64,000 bases of DNA from Streptomyces sp. NBC_01288 (GCF_035982055.1 NZ_CP108427.1:2976001-3040000), one strand, 5' to 3'; shown: positions 36,312-46,222, numbered from the stretch's first letter. Notes: generated from the sequence alone by a model not told the origin. Translations and numbers: made by a program.

Positions 36312-37433
36312 GTGCAGACGAGCCCGGCCCATGCGGCCCACCACGACGAACGCGAGATCGAGACGGTCGAGGACTTCGACGCGACCGTCTCGTCCCGCGG
36401 CACCCTCGCCGGACACCGCGTCCAGGGCGTCGATCTGACGGACCGTACGCGGGAGTTGCTCACCACGAACACCTCGGGCGCCGTCTTCCTCGGCTGCCCG
36501 ATGCGCGACGAGGCGGCCACGAAGATCCGGTCCGACGGCGCCCTGGTCTTCCCGCCCGTCCCGAACCTCCCGTTCGACCCCTACCGCGGGCGTCTCTACA
36601 CGCCGGACGAGCTGTTCGCCTCGCTCGACAAGGGATACGACCAGACGCCGGACGCGCTCGCGTACGCCTGGTTCCAGCGGACCAAGGCCGACGGCGACAT
36701 ATACGCCTCGATGCTGCGCGCCGTCCACGACGACTCCATCTCCGACGCCCTCGACGAACTCCTGCGCGGCGCACGGGTGGTGGGCGTCATGGGCGGCCAC
36801 GCGATGGCACGCGGGACGGCGGCCTACGGCGGAGCCGCGCGCCTGGGCCGTGAGCTGAGCCGCGCCGGCTTCACGGTGGCGACGGGTGGCGGACCCGGCG
36901 CGATGGAGGCGGCCAACCTGGGCGCGTACGCGGCGCCGTACGAGGACGCCATGCTGGAGGAGGCGTGCGAACTCCTCGCCTCCTCCCCGTCGTTCAGCCC
37001 CTCCATCACCGACTGGGCGGGAGCCGCCTTCGAGGTCCGCACCCGCTGGCCGAAGGGCAACCACTCGATCGGCATCCCGACGTGGTTCTACGGCCACGAA
37101 CCGCCGAACGCCTTCGCCTCGCACATCGCCAAGTACTTCGCCAACGCCACGCGCGAGGACGGCCTGTTGGCCCGCTCGAACGCGGGGGTGGTGTTTCTGC
37201 CGGGCGCGGCCGGAACCGTACAGGAGATCTTCGACAACACGACGCCGAACTACTACGAGTCGCGCGGCGAGCCCACCCCGATGGTGCTCGTGGACCGGGA
37301 GCACTGGACGGAGCGGCTGCCGGCCTGGCCGCTCCTGCGTGCACTTGCCCGGGAACGGCCAATGGAGGCCCGTATCGCCCTCGTTGACCGGATCGAGGAG
37401 GCTCCGGAGGCACTGAAACGTCTCACAGATTAA
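36312..37433 (+). CDS. LOG-family protein (cytokinin-activating or nucleoside-monophosphate hydrolase fold)
   Basis: 373 residues from the GTG at 36312. The LOG/lysine-decarboxylase-like Rossmann domain holds VVGVMGGHAMARG, GGGPGAMEAANLGA near 200 and FLPGAAGTVQEIFD near 300; the last corresponds to the PGGxGTxxE active-site motif. Characterised LOG proteins hydrolyse the N-glycosidic bond of nucleoside 5'-monophosphates. It has an extra N-terminal region of about 130 residues compared with plant LOG (about 215 aa). The physiological substrate is unknown. Old databases may call it lysine decarboxylase, which is a misannotation. Confidence 0.87.
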   Translation: MQTSPAHAAHHDEREIETVEDFDATVSSRGTLAGHRVQGVDLTDRTRELLTTNTSGAVFLGCPMRDEAATKIRSDGALVFPPVPNLPFDPYRGRLYTPDELFASLDKGYDQTPDALAYAWFQRTKADGDIYASMLRAVHDDSISDALDELLRGARVVGVMGGHAMARGTAAYGGAARLGRELSRAGFTVATGGGPGAMEAANLGAYAAPYEDAMLEEACELLASSPSFSPSITDWAGAAFEVRTRWPKGNHSIGIPTWFYGHEPPNAFASHIAKYFANATREDGLLARSNAGVVFLPGAAGTVQEIFDNTTPNYYESRGEPTPMVLVDREHWTERLPAWPLLRALARERPMEARIALVDRIEEAPEALKRLTD

Positions 37434-37471
37434 AGTGCAGGTAAAGGCAACTGCTGTACACCGCATATGCA

Positions 37472-37499
37472 TTGACACTGCTTACGCAGCACTTATAGA
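37472..37499 (+). promoter_or_regulatory. Vegetative-type promoter for the LAETG surface protein gene
   Basis: TTGACA at 37472-37477 and TATAGA at 37494-37499 are separated by 16 bp, close to the HrdB consensus. They lie about 95 bp upstream of the GTG at 37594 in the 160-bp gap after the LOG gene. Found by eye; transcription start not shown. Confidence 0.5.
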
Positions 37500-37593
37500 C
37501 CAGTGAGACTCCTGGGGGTAGTGGTGCCTCACCTCATTGCCGCTCCATCTCCCCCTAAACCCCCCGCAGTTGCACATCCCGTGAAGGGCAAAC

Positions 37594-38277
37594 GTGTCCA
37601 TATCTCGACGTTCCGTACGCATCCTCGGTGTCGCGTCCGCTTCGGCCGCGCTCGCGCTCGGATTCGCGGGCAACGCGCTCGCTTGCAACATCAGCGAGTT
37701 CTCCGCCACCGCCACTTGTGACGGCGCCAACGGTGTCATCACCGTCACCGACAAGGACGCCTCCGCTGCCGAGGCGACCATCACGGTGTTCCTGGAGAAC
37801 AACGGTTCCGACGCCAAGCAGATCGGCGAGGCGCAGACCGTCAAGGGCTCGGCCAAGGGCGAAACCGTGTCCTTCTCCGAGGACTGGCAGCCGAACGCCA
37901 CGTACCGCATCCACGTCAAGGCGGGCAACCAGGTCGACAAGGACATCACGCCGAGCCTGACCACCCCGTCCAAGGCCTGCGCGACGGACTCGCCCAGCCC
38001 GACCCCTAGCGAGTCCTCTCCGGCCCCCTCGGACTCCGCCACGACCCCGGCCGAGTCCGACACCCCGACCCCGTCGGCCACGGAGAGCAGCAGCACCGCT
38101 CCCGCGACGACGACCGACAACGCGCCGTCCCCGGCGGCCGGTTCCTCGAACCTCGCCGAGACCGGTGCCAACTCCAACACCGGCATGATCGCCGGTATCG
38201 CGGGCGCCCTCGTCGTCGTGGGCGGCGGAGCCGTCTACTTCGGCATGCGCCGTCGCGGTGCGAACAACGGCAGCTGA
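37594..38277 (+). CDS. LAETG-anchored cell-wall surface protein
   Basis: 227 residues from the GTG at 37594. The signal peptide runs to about residue 30 with AxA cleavage in FAGNALA. The mature N-terminal domain (about 31-130) is Ser/Thr/Asp-rich and contains three cysteines (ALACN, ATCDG, KACAT). A Ser/Pro/Thr-rich wall-spanning stretch at about 131-185 is followed by LAETG, a hydrophobic helix and a MRRRG tail. LAXTG is the sorting signal of Streptomyces class E sortases, so the protein is expected to be attached to peptidoglycan. Its stop is directly adjacent to the stop of the convergent thiQ gene. Confidence 0.88.
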   Translation: MSISRRSVRILGVASASAALALGFAGNALACNISEFSATATCDGANGVITVTDKDASAAEATITVFLENNGSDAKQIGEAQTVKGSAKGETVSFSEDWQPNATYRIHVKAGNQVDKDITPSLTTPSKACATDSPSPTPSESSPAPSDSATTPAESDTPTPSATESSSTAPATTTDNAPSPAAGSSNLAETGANSNTGMIAGIAGALVVVGGGAVYFGMRRRGANNGS

Positions 38278-39423
38278 TCAACAGCCGCTGAACCACCCGC
38301 TGTTGTGGCCCGTCCGGTTCGCGGGGACGGGCCACACACATGTCCGCCAGGTGTCGCCGAGCACGACGATCTCGGCCGCGTCGAACTCCACCCCGACCGT
38401 GTCCCCGACCTCCGGCGCCTGTCGCAGCGCGCAGGCCGCCTCCAGGCGGGGCGCGTCCTCCGGCTGGAGCTGTACGGCGACGTGGGTGCCCTTGAAGGTG
38501 CGGGCGGCGACCGTGCAGCGCAGGCCCTCGTCAGCGGGCAACAGGCGTACGCCCGCGGGGCGTACGAGGAGCGGGTGGATGCCTTGAGGGGCGTCCTCGG
38601 GGACCGGGACCTTGCCCCAGGGGGTGTCGGCGGCCTCTCCTGCGATCGTCGCCTCGACCACGTTGTCGAAGCCGAGGAAGCGGGCCACGAACTCGTCGGC
38701 GGGGTGCTGCCAGACCTCAAGCGGCGTACCGGACTGGGCGATCCGCCCGTCCCGCATCACCACGACCCGGTCGGCCAGCGCGAACGCCTCGCCCTGGTCG
38801 TGCGTGACCGCGAGCACGGTCGTGCCCAACGTGCCGAAGAGTTCCCGGAGTTCGACGACCAGCCGCTCCCGCAGCGACCGGTCGAGCTGGCCGAGCGGTT
38901 CGTCGAGCATGAGGAGACGCGGCCGGGGCGCCAACGCCCGGGCGAGCGCGACCCGTTGCTGTTCACCGCCGGACAGTCCGGCGACGGCACGGCGGGCGGC
39001 ACCCGGGAGTCCGACGAGGTCGAGCAACTCGCCCACCCGGTCGTCCTGTTGCTTCTTCGACGGCCCGTGCATACGCAGCCCGAAGGCGACATTGCCAGCC
39101 ACGTCCCGCTGCGGGAACAGCTGATGGTCCTGGAACATCAGACCCACCCCGCGCTTGTGCGCGGGCACCCCCGACTGATCCCGGTCGTCGAGCAACACCC
39201 GCCCGGAGTGCAGGGGTTGCAGCCCGGCGACCGCGCGCAGCAGCGTGGACTTGCCGCTGCCGCTGGGCCCGAGCACACACACGATCTCGTGCTCGACGAC
39301 CCCGAGGTCGACGGCGTCCAGCACCGGGCGCCCGCCGAACCGTACGGTCGCACCCTCAAGGCTCAGCAGCGGCCTGTTCTGCGGCACGCTCGGCGGCGTG
39401 TTCGGTGGCGTGTTCGGTGGCAT
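38278..39423 (-). CDS. thiQ: ABC transporter ATP-binding protein, thiamine (or ferric) import
   Basis: 381 residues. Walker A GPSGSGKST near residue 52, Q-loop MFQDHQLFPQRDV, signature LSGGEQQRVALARAL, Walker B LLMLDEP and switch His in VTHD. Residues from about 245 form a C-terminal TOBE-like domain (LVRPAGVRLLP, VAARTFKGTHVAVQL). It would energise uptake with the downstream-translated partners ThiP and ThiB. It is the last gene of an operon preceded by a TPP riboswitch, which decides for thiamine over iron. The last codons coincide with a hairpin that probably terminates the opposing gene. Confidence 0.85.
   Translation of the reverse strand: MPPNTPPNTPPSVPQNRPLLSLEGATVRFGGRPVLDAVDLGVVEHEIVCVLGPSGSGKSTLLRAVAGLQPLHSGRVLLDDRDQSGVPAHKRGVGLMFQDHQLFPQRDVAGNVAFGLRMHGPSKKQQDDRVGELLDLVGLPGAARRAVAGLSGGEQQRVALARALAPRPRLLMLDEPLGQLDRSLRERLVVELRELFGTLGTTVLAVTHDQGEAFALADRVVVMRDGRIAQSGTPLEVWQHPADEFVARFLGFDNVVEATIAGEAADTPWGKVPVPEDAPQGIHPLLVRPAGVRLLPADEGLRCTVAARTFKGTHVAVQLQPEDAPRLEAACALRQAPEVGDTVGVEFDAAEIVVLGDTWRTCVWPVPANRTGHNSGWFSGC
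38304..38336 (+). terminator. Hairpin inside the thiQ 3' end, terminator for the LAETG gene
   Basis: TGTGGCCCGTCC (38304-38315) pairs exactly with GGACGGGCCACA (38325-38336) across a 9-base loop. It is 27 bases past the stop of the surface-protein gene, where a terminator is expected, but within the last 20 codons of thiQ on the other strand. The stop codons of the two genes abut, so there is no room outside coding sequence. Confidence 0.7.
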
Positions 39424-41094
39424 CTAGAACTCCCCGGTCCGGTCGGTGCGCAGCCGCTCAAGGACCAGCAGGGCCACCGCGCACACCACCATCAGAATCG
39501 TCGAAAGGGCCATCGCCTGGCCGTAGTTGAGATCACCGGGCCGGGACAGCAGCCGGGCCACCGCGACCGGCAGCGTCGGGTTGTCGGGCCGCGCGATGAA
39601 CACGGTCGCCCCGAACTCCCCCAGCGACACCGCGAACGCGAACCCGGCGGCGATCAGCAACGCCCGCCGTACGAGCGGCAGATCGACCTCGCGCCAGACC
39701 CGCCACGGCGACGCCCCGAGCACGGCCGCCGCCTCCCGGAGCCGCCCGTCCACCGCCCGCAGCACGGGCAGCATCGTCCGTACGACGAAGGGCACGCCGA
39801 CCAGCGCCTGCGCGAGCGGCACCAGGATCCATGAACTCCGCAGATCCACCGGGGGTTTGTCGAGCGAGATCAGGAACCCGAAGCCGACGGTCACCGCCGA
39901 CACCCCGAGCGGCAGCATCAGCAGCGCGTCGAAGCCCCGCACCAGTCGTCCGGCGTCGCGCCGGGTGAGGGCCGCGGCGGCGAGACCGCCGATCACCACG
40001 GCGATGGCGGTGGCGGCGACGGCGTACTCCAGCGAGTTGCCGATCGCGGCGATCGGCGGGACCAGGAAGGTGCCGCCGTCGTCGTGGGTCAGCGCCCGGT
40101 AGTAGCCGAAGTCCGGTGTGTCGAGCGACCGTTGGACCAGCACGGCGAGCGGCAGCAGAAGCAGCACGGCGATGGACGCGACGACTCCGGCCAGCAGGGT
40201 CCACTGGCCGGCCCCGCGCGGGCGCCGTGCGGTCACCGACGGGTCCACGAGCCGTAGGACGCTCTCCCGGCGCCGTACCGTCCAGGCGTGCACGGCGAGG
40301 ATCGCGCCGACGGCGACGAACTGGACGATCGTCAGCACGGCCGCCGTGGACAGGTCGAAGACCTCCGAAGTCTGGCGGTAGATCTCCACTTCGAGGGTCG
40401 AGAAGGTCGGGCCGCCGAGGATCTGGACCACGCCGAAGGACGTGAAGGTGAAGAGGAAGACCATCAGCGCGGCGGCGGCCACGGCGGGCCCGAGCGCGGG
40501 CAGCGTCACCCTCCGCCAGGCCCGGAGCCGGGAGGCGCCCAGCATCCGCGCGGCCTCCTCCTGCCGCGGGTCGAGCTGGGCCCAGAGGCCGCCCACCGTC
40601 CGTACGACGACCGCGTAGTTGAAGAAGACGTGCGCGAGCAGGATGGCCCACACGGTGGTGTCCAGCCGTACGCCCCACAGGTCGTCCAGGAGTCCGCCCC
40701 GGCCGACGAGCGCGAGGAACGCCGTACCGACGACGACCGTGGGCAGCACAAAGGGGACCGTCACGACGGCCCGCAGGACGTGCCGTCCCGGGAAGTCGAA
40801 GCGCGCGAAGACGTACGCGCCGGGGAGCGCGACCATCAGCGTGAGCGCGGTGGACGCGAGCGCCTGCCAGGTGGTGAACCACAGCACGTGCCGGATGTCG
40901 GACTGGGCCAGCACGTCCCAGATACGGCCCAACTGCCAGGCGCCGCCGACCTTGAGACCGCGCGCGACGATCGCGGCGACGGGGTAGGCGAAGAACACCG
41001 CGAAGAACACGACAGGCAGGGCCATGAGACCGAGCCGCGTCGCATTCCCCTTACGGGTCCGCCTCGGGGCTACTTCAGTACGAGCGAGGTCCAC
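39424..41094 (-). CDS. thiP: Thiamine ABC transporter permease, two fused domains
   Basis: 556 residues from a GTG that overlaps the thiB stop by 25 bases. About twelve hydrophobic segments in two halves, each with the EAA-type loop of binding-protein-dependent permeases (EEAARMLGASRLRAWRRVTLP near 170; REAAAVLGASPWRVWREVDLP near 450). Duplicated-domain permeases of this size are ThiP or iron-type (AfuB/FbpB). The TPP riboswitch upstream of the operon supports thiamine. A downstream in-frame start is possible. The thiQ ATG begins one base after its stop. Confidence 0.85.
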   Translation of the reverse strand: MDLARTEVAPRRTRKGNATRLGLMALPVVFFAVFFAYPVAAIVARGLKVGGAWQLGRIWDVLAQSDIRHVLWFTTWQALASTALTLMVALPGAYVFARFDFPGRHVLRAVVTVPFVLPTVVVGTAFLALVGRGGLLDDLWGVRLDTTVWAILLAHVFFNYAVVVRTVGGLWAQLDPRQEEAARMLGASRLRAWRRVTLPALGPAVAAAALMVFLFTFTSFGVVQILGGPTFSTLEVEIYRQTSEVFDLSTAAVLTIVQFVAVGAILAVHAWTVRRRESVLRLVDPSVTARRPRGAGQWTLLAGVVASIAVLLLLPLAVLVQRSLDTPDFGYYRALTHDDGGTFLVPPIAAIGNSLEYAVAATAIAVVIGGLAAAALTRRDAGRLVRGFDALLMLPLGVSAVTVGFGFLISLDKPPVDLRSSWILVPLAQALVGVPFVVRTMLPVLRAVDGRLREAAAVLGASPWRVWREVDLPLVRRALLIAAGFAFAVSLGEFGATVFIARPDNPTLPVAVARLLSRPGDLNYGQAMALSTILMVVCAVALLVLERLRTDRTGEF

Positions 41095-42146
41095 GACTTG
41101 ACCCACTGGTCCCGGTCGGCGGCGATCTTCGCGGGCGCCATGGTCTCGGGGTCCGGGGCCTGGCGGCCGTACTTCACGAACTCCTGCGGCACCTGGGCGC
41201 CTTCGATCACCGGGTAGACGAACATGTTGAGCGGCATGTCCTGCTGGAACTCCTTGGTGAGCAGGAAGTCGAGGAACGCCTTGCCGCCCTTGGTGTTCTG
41301 GGCGTTGCTGAGCAGGCCCGCGTACTCGGTCTGCCGGAAGCAGGTGCCGTACGACACCCCGGTGGGCGCGGTGGTCGGCTTCGGGTCGGCGTAGATGACC
41401 TCGGCGGGCGGCGAGGAGGCGTACGAGACGACGAGGGGCCGGTCGCCGCCCGCCTTCTTGCCGCCGGCGGAACCGGAGAACTCCTGGTCGTAGGCCTGCT
41501 CCCAGCCGTCGACGACCTTCACGCCATTCGCCTTGAGCTTCTTCCAGTACGCCTGCCAGCCGTCGTCGCCGTACTGCGCGGCGCTGCCGAGCAGGAAGCC
41601 GAGGCCGGGCGAGGAGGTGGCGGCGTTCTCGGTGACGAGGAGGTTCTTGTACTCCGGCTTGACCAGATCCGCGAAGGACGTCGGCGGGGTCAGCTTGCGC
41701 TTGGTGAAGTAGGCCTTGTCGTAGTTGACGCAGATGTCGCCGGTGTCGATGGGCGTGACCCGGTGCTTGGTCTGGTCGACGCGGTACTCGGGCTTGACGA
41801 GGTCGGAGCCCTTCGCGTCGTAGGACTGGAAGAGGCCGTTGTCGAGCGCGCGGGAGAGCAGGGTGTTGTCGACGCCGAAGAAGACGTCGCCCTGGGGGTT
41901 GTCCTTGGTCAGGATCGCCTTGTTGACGGCCTGGCCGGCGTCGCCGTCCTTGAGGACCTTGACCGTGTAGCCGGACTGCTTCTCGAAGTCCTTGAGGACG
42001 CTCTTCGAGACGGCCCACGAGTCGTGGCTGACGAGGGTGACGGTCTTGGAGTCGCCGCCGCTGCCGCTGTCGGACGAGCCGCACGCGGAGAGCGTGAGCA
42101 GCCCGAGGCCGACGGCCGCGGCCACGAACGTCTTGGTGTGGTGCAC
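41070..42146 (-). CDS. thiB: Thiamine ABC transporter substrate-binding lipoprotein
   Basis: 358 residues from the GTG at 42146, with AGGAGG about ten bases upstream. The lipoprotein signal ends in LLTLSACGSS (lipobox Cys near residue 22). The mature protein has ThiB-family features: VTLVSHDSWAVSKSVLKDFEKQ, DAGQAVNKAIL, FGVDNTLLSRAL, TGDICVNYDK and the late SYGTCFRQTEYAGLL. It would bind thiamine or a phosphate ester outside the membrane. It is the first gene after the TPP riboswitch and terminator hairpin. Confidence 0.88.
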   Translation of the reverse strand: MHHTKTFVAAAVGLGLLTLSACGSSDSGSGGDSKTVTLVSHDSWAVSKSVLKDFEKQSGYTVKVLKDGDAGQAVNKAILTKDNPQGDVFFGVDNTLLSRALDNGLFQSYDAKGSDLVKPEYRVDQTKHRVTPIDTGDICVNYDKAYFTKRKLTPPTSFADLVKPEYKNLLVTENAATSSPGLGFLLGSAAQYGDDGWQAYWKKLKANGVKVVDGWEQAYDQEFSGSAGGKKAGGDRPLVVSYASSPPAEVIYADPKPTTAPTGVSYGTCFRQTEYAGLLSNAQNTKGGKAFLDFLLTKEFQQDMPLNMFVYPVIEGAQVPQEFVKYGRQAPDPETMAPAKIAADRDQWVKSWTSLVLK

Positions 42147-42183
42147 GGTTGTTTTCCTCCTGGGGTGTCCAGGAAGAGACGCG

Positions 42184-42210
42184 GCCCTGCCCACAGGACG
42201 TGGGCAGGGC
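42184..42210 (-). terminator. Expression-platform hairpin downstream of the TPP riboswitch
   Basis: GCCCTGCCCAC and its exact complement form an 11-bp stem with a 5-base loop, 21 bases past the aptamer and 37 bases before the thiB GTG. On the minus strand TCTCTTCC follows the stem. It fits an intrinsic terminator formed when thiamine pyrophosphate is bound. Confidence 0.75.
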
Positions 42211-42230
42211 GCAACAGCAAGAGTGGTGAC

Positions 42231-42320
42231 CGAACTTCCTACCCAGAATGACCTGGGCGAGGTTCAGAGGGTCTGCGGACAATCCCGCACTCTCAGCGCT
42301 GTGGCGCTCCCCTGTCGGAA
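42231..42320 (-). promoter_or_regulatory. TPP riboswitch (THI element) of the thiBPQ operon
   Basis: Read on the minus strand, the leader contains CAGGGGAGCGCC, GCTGAGAGTGCGG, GACCCTCTGAACCT and AGGTCATTCTGGGTAGGAAG in that order. These are the conserved blocks of the THI-box aptamer: the GGGG-CUGAGA core, P3 stem, ACCCUYxGAACCUG, and the P4-P5 part ending in GxAGGGA (here GTAGGAAG). It begins 27 bases after the rlmN stop and ends about 85 bases before thiB. A terminator hairpin follows, so control is probably transcriptional. Confidence 0.93.
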
Positions 42321-42347
42321 TATGAAGATGTACCTACGCCGGTCAGC

Positions 42348-43454
42348 CTACCGCTCGGTCGCGGCGAGCTGGCCGCACGCTCCGTCGATCTCCTGGCCCC
42401 GGGTGTCCCGGACGGTGACCGGCACCCCGTGGGCCGCGATGGCCTCGACGAACGCCTTCTCGTCCTCGGGGCGGGAGGCGGTCCACTTCGAGCCCGGCGT
42501 CGGGTTCAGCGGGATGAGGTTGACGTGCACGGGCTTGCCCTTGAGGAGGCGGCCGAGCCGGTCGCCGCGCCACGCCTGGTCGTTGATGTCGCGGATCAGC
42601 GCGTACTCGATGGACAGCCGGCGTCCCGACTTCGCCGCGTACTCCCAGCCCGCGTCGAGGACCTCGCGCACCTTCCACCGCGTGTTCACGGGGACCAGGG
42701 TGTCGCGCAGGTCGTCGTCAGGGGCGTGCAGCGAGATCGCGAGCCGGCACTTGAAGCCCTCGTCGGAGAAGCGGTGGATCGCCGGGACCAGTCCGACCGT
42801 CGAGACGGTGATCCCGCGCTGCGAGAGGCCGAGGCCGTCCGGCTCGGGGTCGGTGAGGGCGCGGATGGACTGGACGACCCTCTTGTAGTTGGCGAGGGGC
42901 TCGCCCATGCCCATGAAGACGATGTTGGAGAGCCGCGCGGGACCACCGGGGATCTCCCCGTCCCGCAACGCCCGCATCCCGTCGACGATCTGGTGCACGA
43001 TCTCACCGGTCGACAGATTGCGGTCCAGGCCGGCCTGTCCGGTCGCGCAGAACGGGCAGTTCATCCCGCACCCCGCCTGCGAGCTGATGCACATGGTGAC
43101 CCGGTCGGGGTACCGCATCAGCACCGACTCGACGAGCGTCCCGTCGAACAGCCGCCACAGCGTCTTGCGGGTGGTCTCCTGGTCGGTCGACAGATGCCGT
43201 ACGACGGTCATCAGCTCAGGAAGCAGCGCCTCTTGCAGCTTGGCGCGCGAACCGGCGGGGATGTCGGTCCACTCCGCCGGGTCGTGCGCGAACCGCGCGA
43301 AGTAGTGCTGCGAGAGCTGCTTGGCGCGAAACGGCTTCTCCCCGATCGCGGCGACGGCTTCCTTGCGCTCGGCGGGCGTGAGATCGGCAAGGTGCCGCGG
43401 CGGCTTCTGGGCTCCGCGGGGGGCGACGAATGTGAGTTCTCCGGGCTTAGGCAT
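42348..43454 (-). CDS. rlmN: Dual-specificity 23S rRNA/tRNA adenine-C2 methyltransferase
   Basis: 368 residues from the ATG at 43454. Radical-SAM enzyme with CGMNCPFC supplying the 4Fe-4S cysteines and [11 protein letters not shown] the SAM-binding motif. The C-terminal [16 protein letters not shown] includes the second methyl-carrier cysteine (the first lies in the FDGTL-SVLM to CISSQAGC region). It methylates A2503 of 23S rRNA and A37 of some tRNAs. It lies upstream of the thiamine riboswitch on the same strand. Confidence 0.95.
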   Translation of the reverse strand: MPKPGELTFVAPRGAQKPPRHLADLTPAERKEAVAAIGEKPFRAKQLSQHYFARFAHDPAEWTDIPAGSRAKLQEALLPELMTVVRHLSTDQETTRKTLWRLFDGTLVESVLMRYPDRVTMCISSQAGCGMNCPFCATGQAGLDRNLSTGEIVHQIVDGMRALRDGEIPGGPARLSNIVFMGMGEPLANYKRVVQSIRALTDPEPDGLGLSQRGITVSTVGLVPAIHRFSDEGFKCRLAISLHAPDDDLRDTLVPVNTRWKVREVLDAGWEYAAKSGRRLSIEYALIRDINDQAWRGDRLGRLLKGKPVHVNLIPLNPTPGSKWTASRPEDEKAFVEAIAAHGVPVTVRDTRGQEIDGACGQLAATER

Positions 43455-43546
43455 GGCCCTACCAGTGTCGCAGACATACGAAGAGGGACTCGCCGCCCTG
43501 TGGACAACGAGCCCCTCACGTACAGAACCGCAGGTCAGACGGTATC

Positions 43547-44737
43547 TCAGCCGGATCCGACGAACAGCACCAGCAACAGCCACACCACCGGAGCGGTCGG
43601 CAGCAGCGAGTCCAGCCGGTCCATGATGCCGCCGTGGCCCGGCAGCAGCGTGCCCATGTCCTTGATGCCCAGGTCGCGCTTGATCATGGACTCGCCGAGG
43701 TCGCCCAACGTGGCGCTGGCCGCGACCGCGAGGCCCAGGATCAGGCCCTGCCACCAGCTGCCGTCGTCGATCAGGAACTGCATGCACAGCGCGCCCGCCA
43801 CCATCGCGAAGGACACCGCCCCGAACAGGCCCTCGCGGGTCTTTCCGGGGCTGATGCGCGGGGCGAGCTTGTGCGTGCCGAAGCGCCAGCCGATGGCGTA
43901 CGCCCCGGTGTCGCTGACCACGGTCAGCAGCAGGAACGTCAGGACCCGCCAGGCGCCGTCGTCGGCGGTGAGCATCAGGGCGACGAACGTGGCCAGGAAC
44001 GGCACGTAGAACGCCGCGAAGACGCCCGCCGTGACGTCCTTGAGGTAGCCCTCCGGCGGCTCCGTCATCCGCCAGACGAGGACGGCGAGCGCGGTGAGCG
44101 CCATGGCGACCCAGGCGCCCTCGGGACCCCGGACGTAACCGGCGACGACCATCGCGGCGCCGCCGACCGCCAGGGGCACGAGGGGCGCCTTGATGCCCTT
44201 GCGCTCCTGGAGCCGCGAGGTGAGCTCCCACAGTCCGACCACGACGGCGACCGCTATCACTCCGACGAACGCGGCCTTCACCACGAAGAGGGACGCGATG
44301 ATCACCACGGCCAGCCCGACGCCGACCCCTATGGCCGCACCCAGGTCCCGGCCCGCGCTCTTCTTCTGCGGGGCGGGCGCCGGTGGCGGGACGTCGGGCA
44401 TGGGCTCCGGATTCTGCGGCACCGCCCCGTAGGGCTGAGCCTGCGGCGTGTCAGAGGGCTGCGTCCGCGGGTCGTACGGCTGCGACTGTCGTACGTCGTA
44501 CGGCGGTTGCTGCGTCTCGTCGCGGAACAAGGGGCCGCTCAGCCGAGCGGCCCCCCGGTCGTCATCCTGGTGTCCGCCGTATGCGGGCTCGTCGGGCACG
44601 ATGGGCATGGGGCGAGTCTGCTGCGCCTCAGGCGCATCGTACGTGGGACCCGCCGGGTCAGCCCCCTGGACAGGCCCCTGGTCGGACGGCCCCCAGTACC
44701 CGGCTTGTGGCGGTGCCCCCCAGGAAGAGTCGTTCAT
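43547..44737 (-). CDS. cdsA: Phosphatidate cytidylyltransferase
   Basis: 396 residues. The first 130 or so are disordered and Pro/Gln/Tyr/Asp-rich ([16 protein letters not shown]). About eight transmembrane helices follow. The CDP-alcohol synthase signature is in [42 protein letters not shown] and [13 protein letters not shown]. It makes CDP-diacylglycerol from phosphatidic acid and CTP at the membrane. The start overlaps the frr stop by one base, the usual frr-cdsA coupling. Confidence 0.95.
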   Translation of the reverse strand: MNDSSWGAPPQAGYWGPSDQGPVQGADPAGPTYDAPEAQQTRPMPIVPDEPAYGGHQDDDRGAARLSGPLFRDETQQPPYDVRQSQPYDPRTQPSDTPQAQPYGAVPQNPEPMPDVPPPAPAPQKKSAGRDLGAAIGVGVGLAVVIIASLFVVKAAFVGVIAVAVVVGLWELTSRLQERKGIKAPLVPLAVGGAAMVVAGYVRGPEGAWVAMALTALAVLVWRMTEPPEGYLKDVTAGVFAAFYVPFLATFVALMLTADDGAWRVLTFLLLTVVSDTGAYAIGWRFGTHKLAPRISPGKTREGLFGAVSFAMVAGALCMQFLIDDGSWWQGLILGLAVAASATLGDLGESMIKRDLGIKDMGTLLPGHGGIMDRLDSLLPTAPVVWLLLVLFVGSG

Positions 44738-45294
44738 CAGACCTCTAGCAGCTCCGCTTCCTTGTGCTTGAGGAGTTCGTCCACCTGGGCGACGTACTTC
44801 GCCGTGGTGTCGTCGAGCTCCTTCTCCGCACGACGGACCTCGTCCTCGCCGGACTCCTTGTCCTTGACGAGCTTGTCCAGGGCGTCCTTGGCCTTGCGGC
44901 GGACGGCGCGGATGGACACCTTGGAGTCCTCGGCCTTGGCCCGGGCGACCTTGATGTAGTCCTTGCGGCGCTCCTCGGTCAGCTCGGGGAACGTCACCCG
45001 GATGATGTTGCCGTCGTTGCTGGGATTGACGCCCAGGTCCGAGTCGCGGATCGCCTGCTCGATGTTCCGCATCGCGGTCTTGTCGAACGGGGTCACCACG
45101 GCCATCCGCGGCTCCGGTACGGAGAACGAGGCCAGCTGGTTGATCGGCGTCAGCGCGCCGTAGTAGTCGGCCACGATCTTGTTGAACATCGCCGGGTGCG
45201 CACGGCCGGTGCGGATCGCGGCGAAGTCCTCCTTGGCGACCACGACGGCCTTCTCCATCTTCTCCTCGGCCTCGAGGAGGGTCTCTTCGATCAC
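44737..45294 (-). CDS. frr: Ribosome recycling factor
   Basis: 185 residues from the GTG at 45294, the standard length. The three-helix domain I and beta domain II are recognisable: [65 protein letters not shown] and the C-terminal helix ending in [12 protein letters not shown]. It splits post-termination ribosomes together with EF-G. It lies between pyrH and cdsA, the canonical order. Confidence 0.96.
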   Translation of the reverse strand: MIEETLLEAEEKMEKAVVVAKEDFAAIRTGRAHPAMFNKIVADYYGALTPINQLASFSVPEPRMAVVTPFDKTAMRNIEQAIRDSDLGVNPSNDGNIIRVTFPELTEERRKDYIKVARAKAEDSKVSIRAVRRKAKDALDKLVKDKESGEDEVRRAEKELDDTTAKYVAQVDELLKHKEAELLEV

Positions 45295-45424
45295 CACTTG
45301 CTCCTGCGTGTCTTGAGTAGGCCCGGCTGCTGTGCTGTGTCGGCGTCGGCGGCCGGCTGCGTCGCGTCTTCTTCCTGCACGGTTCCCGACCGGCAGGACA
45401 TTGTCCATCCCCCGGTCAGGGTCA

Positions 45425-46183
45425 TCAGCCCTGGCTGCCTTGGTCACCCACAAGCGTGCCGATCTTCTCACCCTTGACGGCGCGGGCGATATTGCCCTCC
45501 GCCAGAAGCTCGAAGACCAGGATCGGAAGCTTGTTGTCGCGGCACAGCGTGATGGCGGTCATGTCCGCGACCTTGAGATCCTGGGTGATGACCTCGCCGT
45601 AGCTGAGCGAGTCGAACTTGACGGCTTCGGAGTTCGTCTTCGGGTCGGAGTCGTAGACCCCGTCCACGCCGTTCTTGCCCATCAGCAGCGCCTCGGCGTT
45701 GATCTCCAGGGCGCGCTGGGCGGCGGTGGTGTCGGTGGAGAAGTAGGGCATGCCCATACCGGCGCCGAAGATGACCACGCGGCCCTTCTCCAGGTGGCGC
45801 ACGGCGCGCAGCGGGATGTACGGCTCGGCGACCTGGCCCATGGTGATGGCGGTCTGGACGCGGCTGTCGATGCCCTCCTTCTCCAGGAAGTCCTGGAGGG
45901 CGAGGCAGTTCATCACCGTGCCGAGCATGCCCATGTAGTCGGAGCGGGCGCGGTCCATGCCGCGCTGCTGGAGTTCGGCGCCGCGGAAGAAGTTGCCGCC
46001 GCCGATGACGACGGCGACCTCGGCGCCGTCCCGGACGACGGCCGCGATCTCACGGGCGATCTTGTGCACCACGTCGGGGTCCACGCCCAGGCCGCCGCCT
46101 CCGGAGAAGGCCTCTCCGGACAGCTTCAGCATGAACCGGCCGCGTACCTTGCCGTCGTCGCTCTTCTGGGGCTTGGTGGTCAT
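45425..46183 (-). CDS. pyrH: UMP kinase
   Basis: 252 residues. Amino-acid kinase fold with [15 protein letters not shown] near residue 20, [11 protein letters not shown] near 60, [15 protein letters not shown] and [16 protein letters not shown]. The hexameric bacterial enzyme phosphorylates UMP to UDP and is fed back by UTP. The gene sits between tsf and frr as in most bacteria; a hairpin at 46223-46272 precedes it. Confidence 0.96.
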   Translation of the reverse strand: MTTKPQKSDDGKVRGRFMLKLSGEAFSGGGGLGVDPDVVHKIAREIAAVVRDGAEVAVVIGGGNFFRGAELQQRGMDRARSDYMGMLGTVMNCLALQDFLEKEGIDSRVQTAITMGQVAEPYIPLRAVRHLEKGRVVIFGAGMGMPYFSTDTTAAQRALEINAEALLMGKNGVDGVYDSDPKTNSEAVKFDSLSYGEVITQDLKVADMTAITLCRDNKLPILVFELLAEGNIARAVKGEKIGTLVGDQGSQG

Positions 46184-46222
46184 GGAGTTCTCGCCTCTTC
46201 AACGTGGTCGCACATACGAAGA

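Noticed and set aside
36312..37433. Lysine decarboxylase
   Set aside because: The PGGxGTxxE-like motif and fold indicate the LOG family; there is no PLP-binding lysine motif.
39424..42282. 952-codon open frame covering thiB and thiP
   Set aside because: The region opposite thiB is a frame shadow and even includes the riboswitch. The permease sequence starts only at about 41094.
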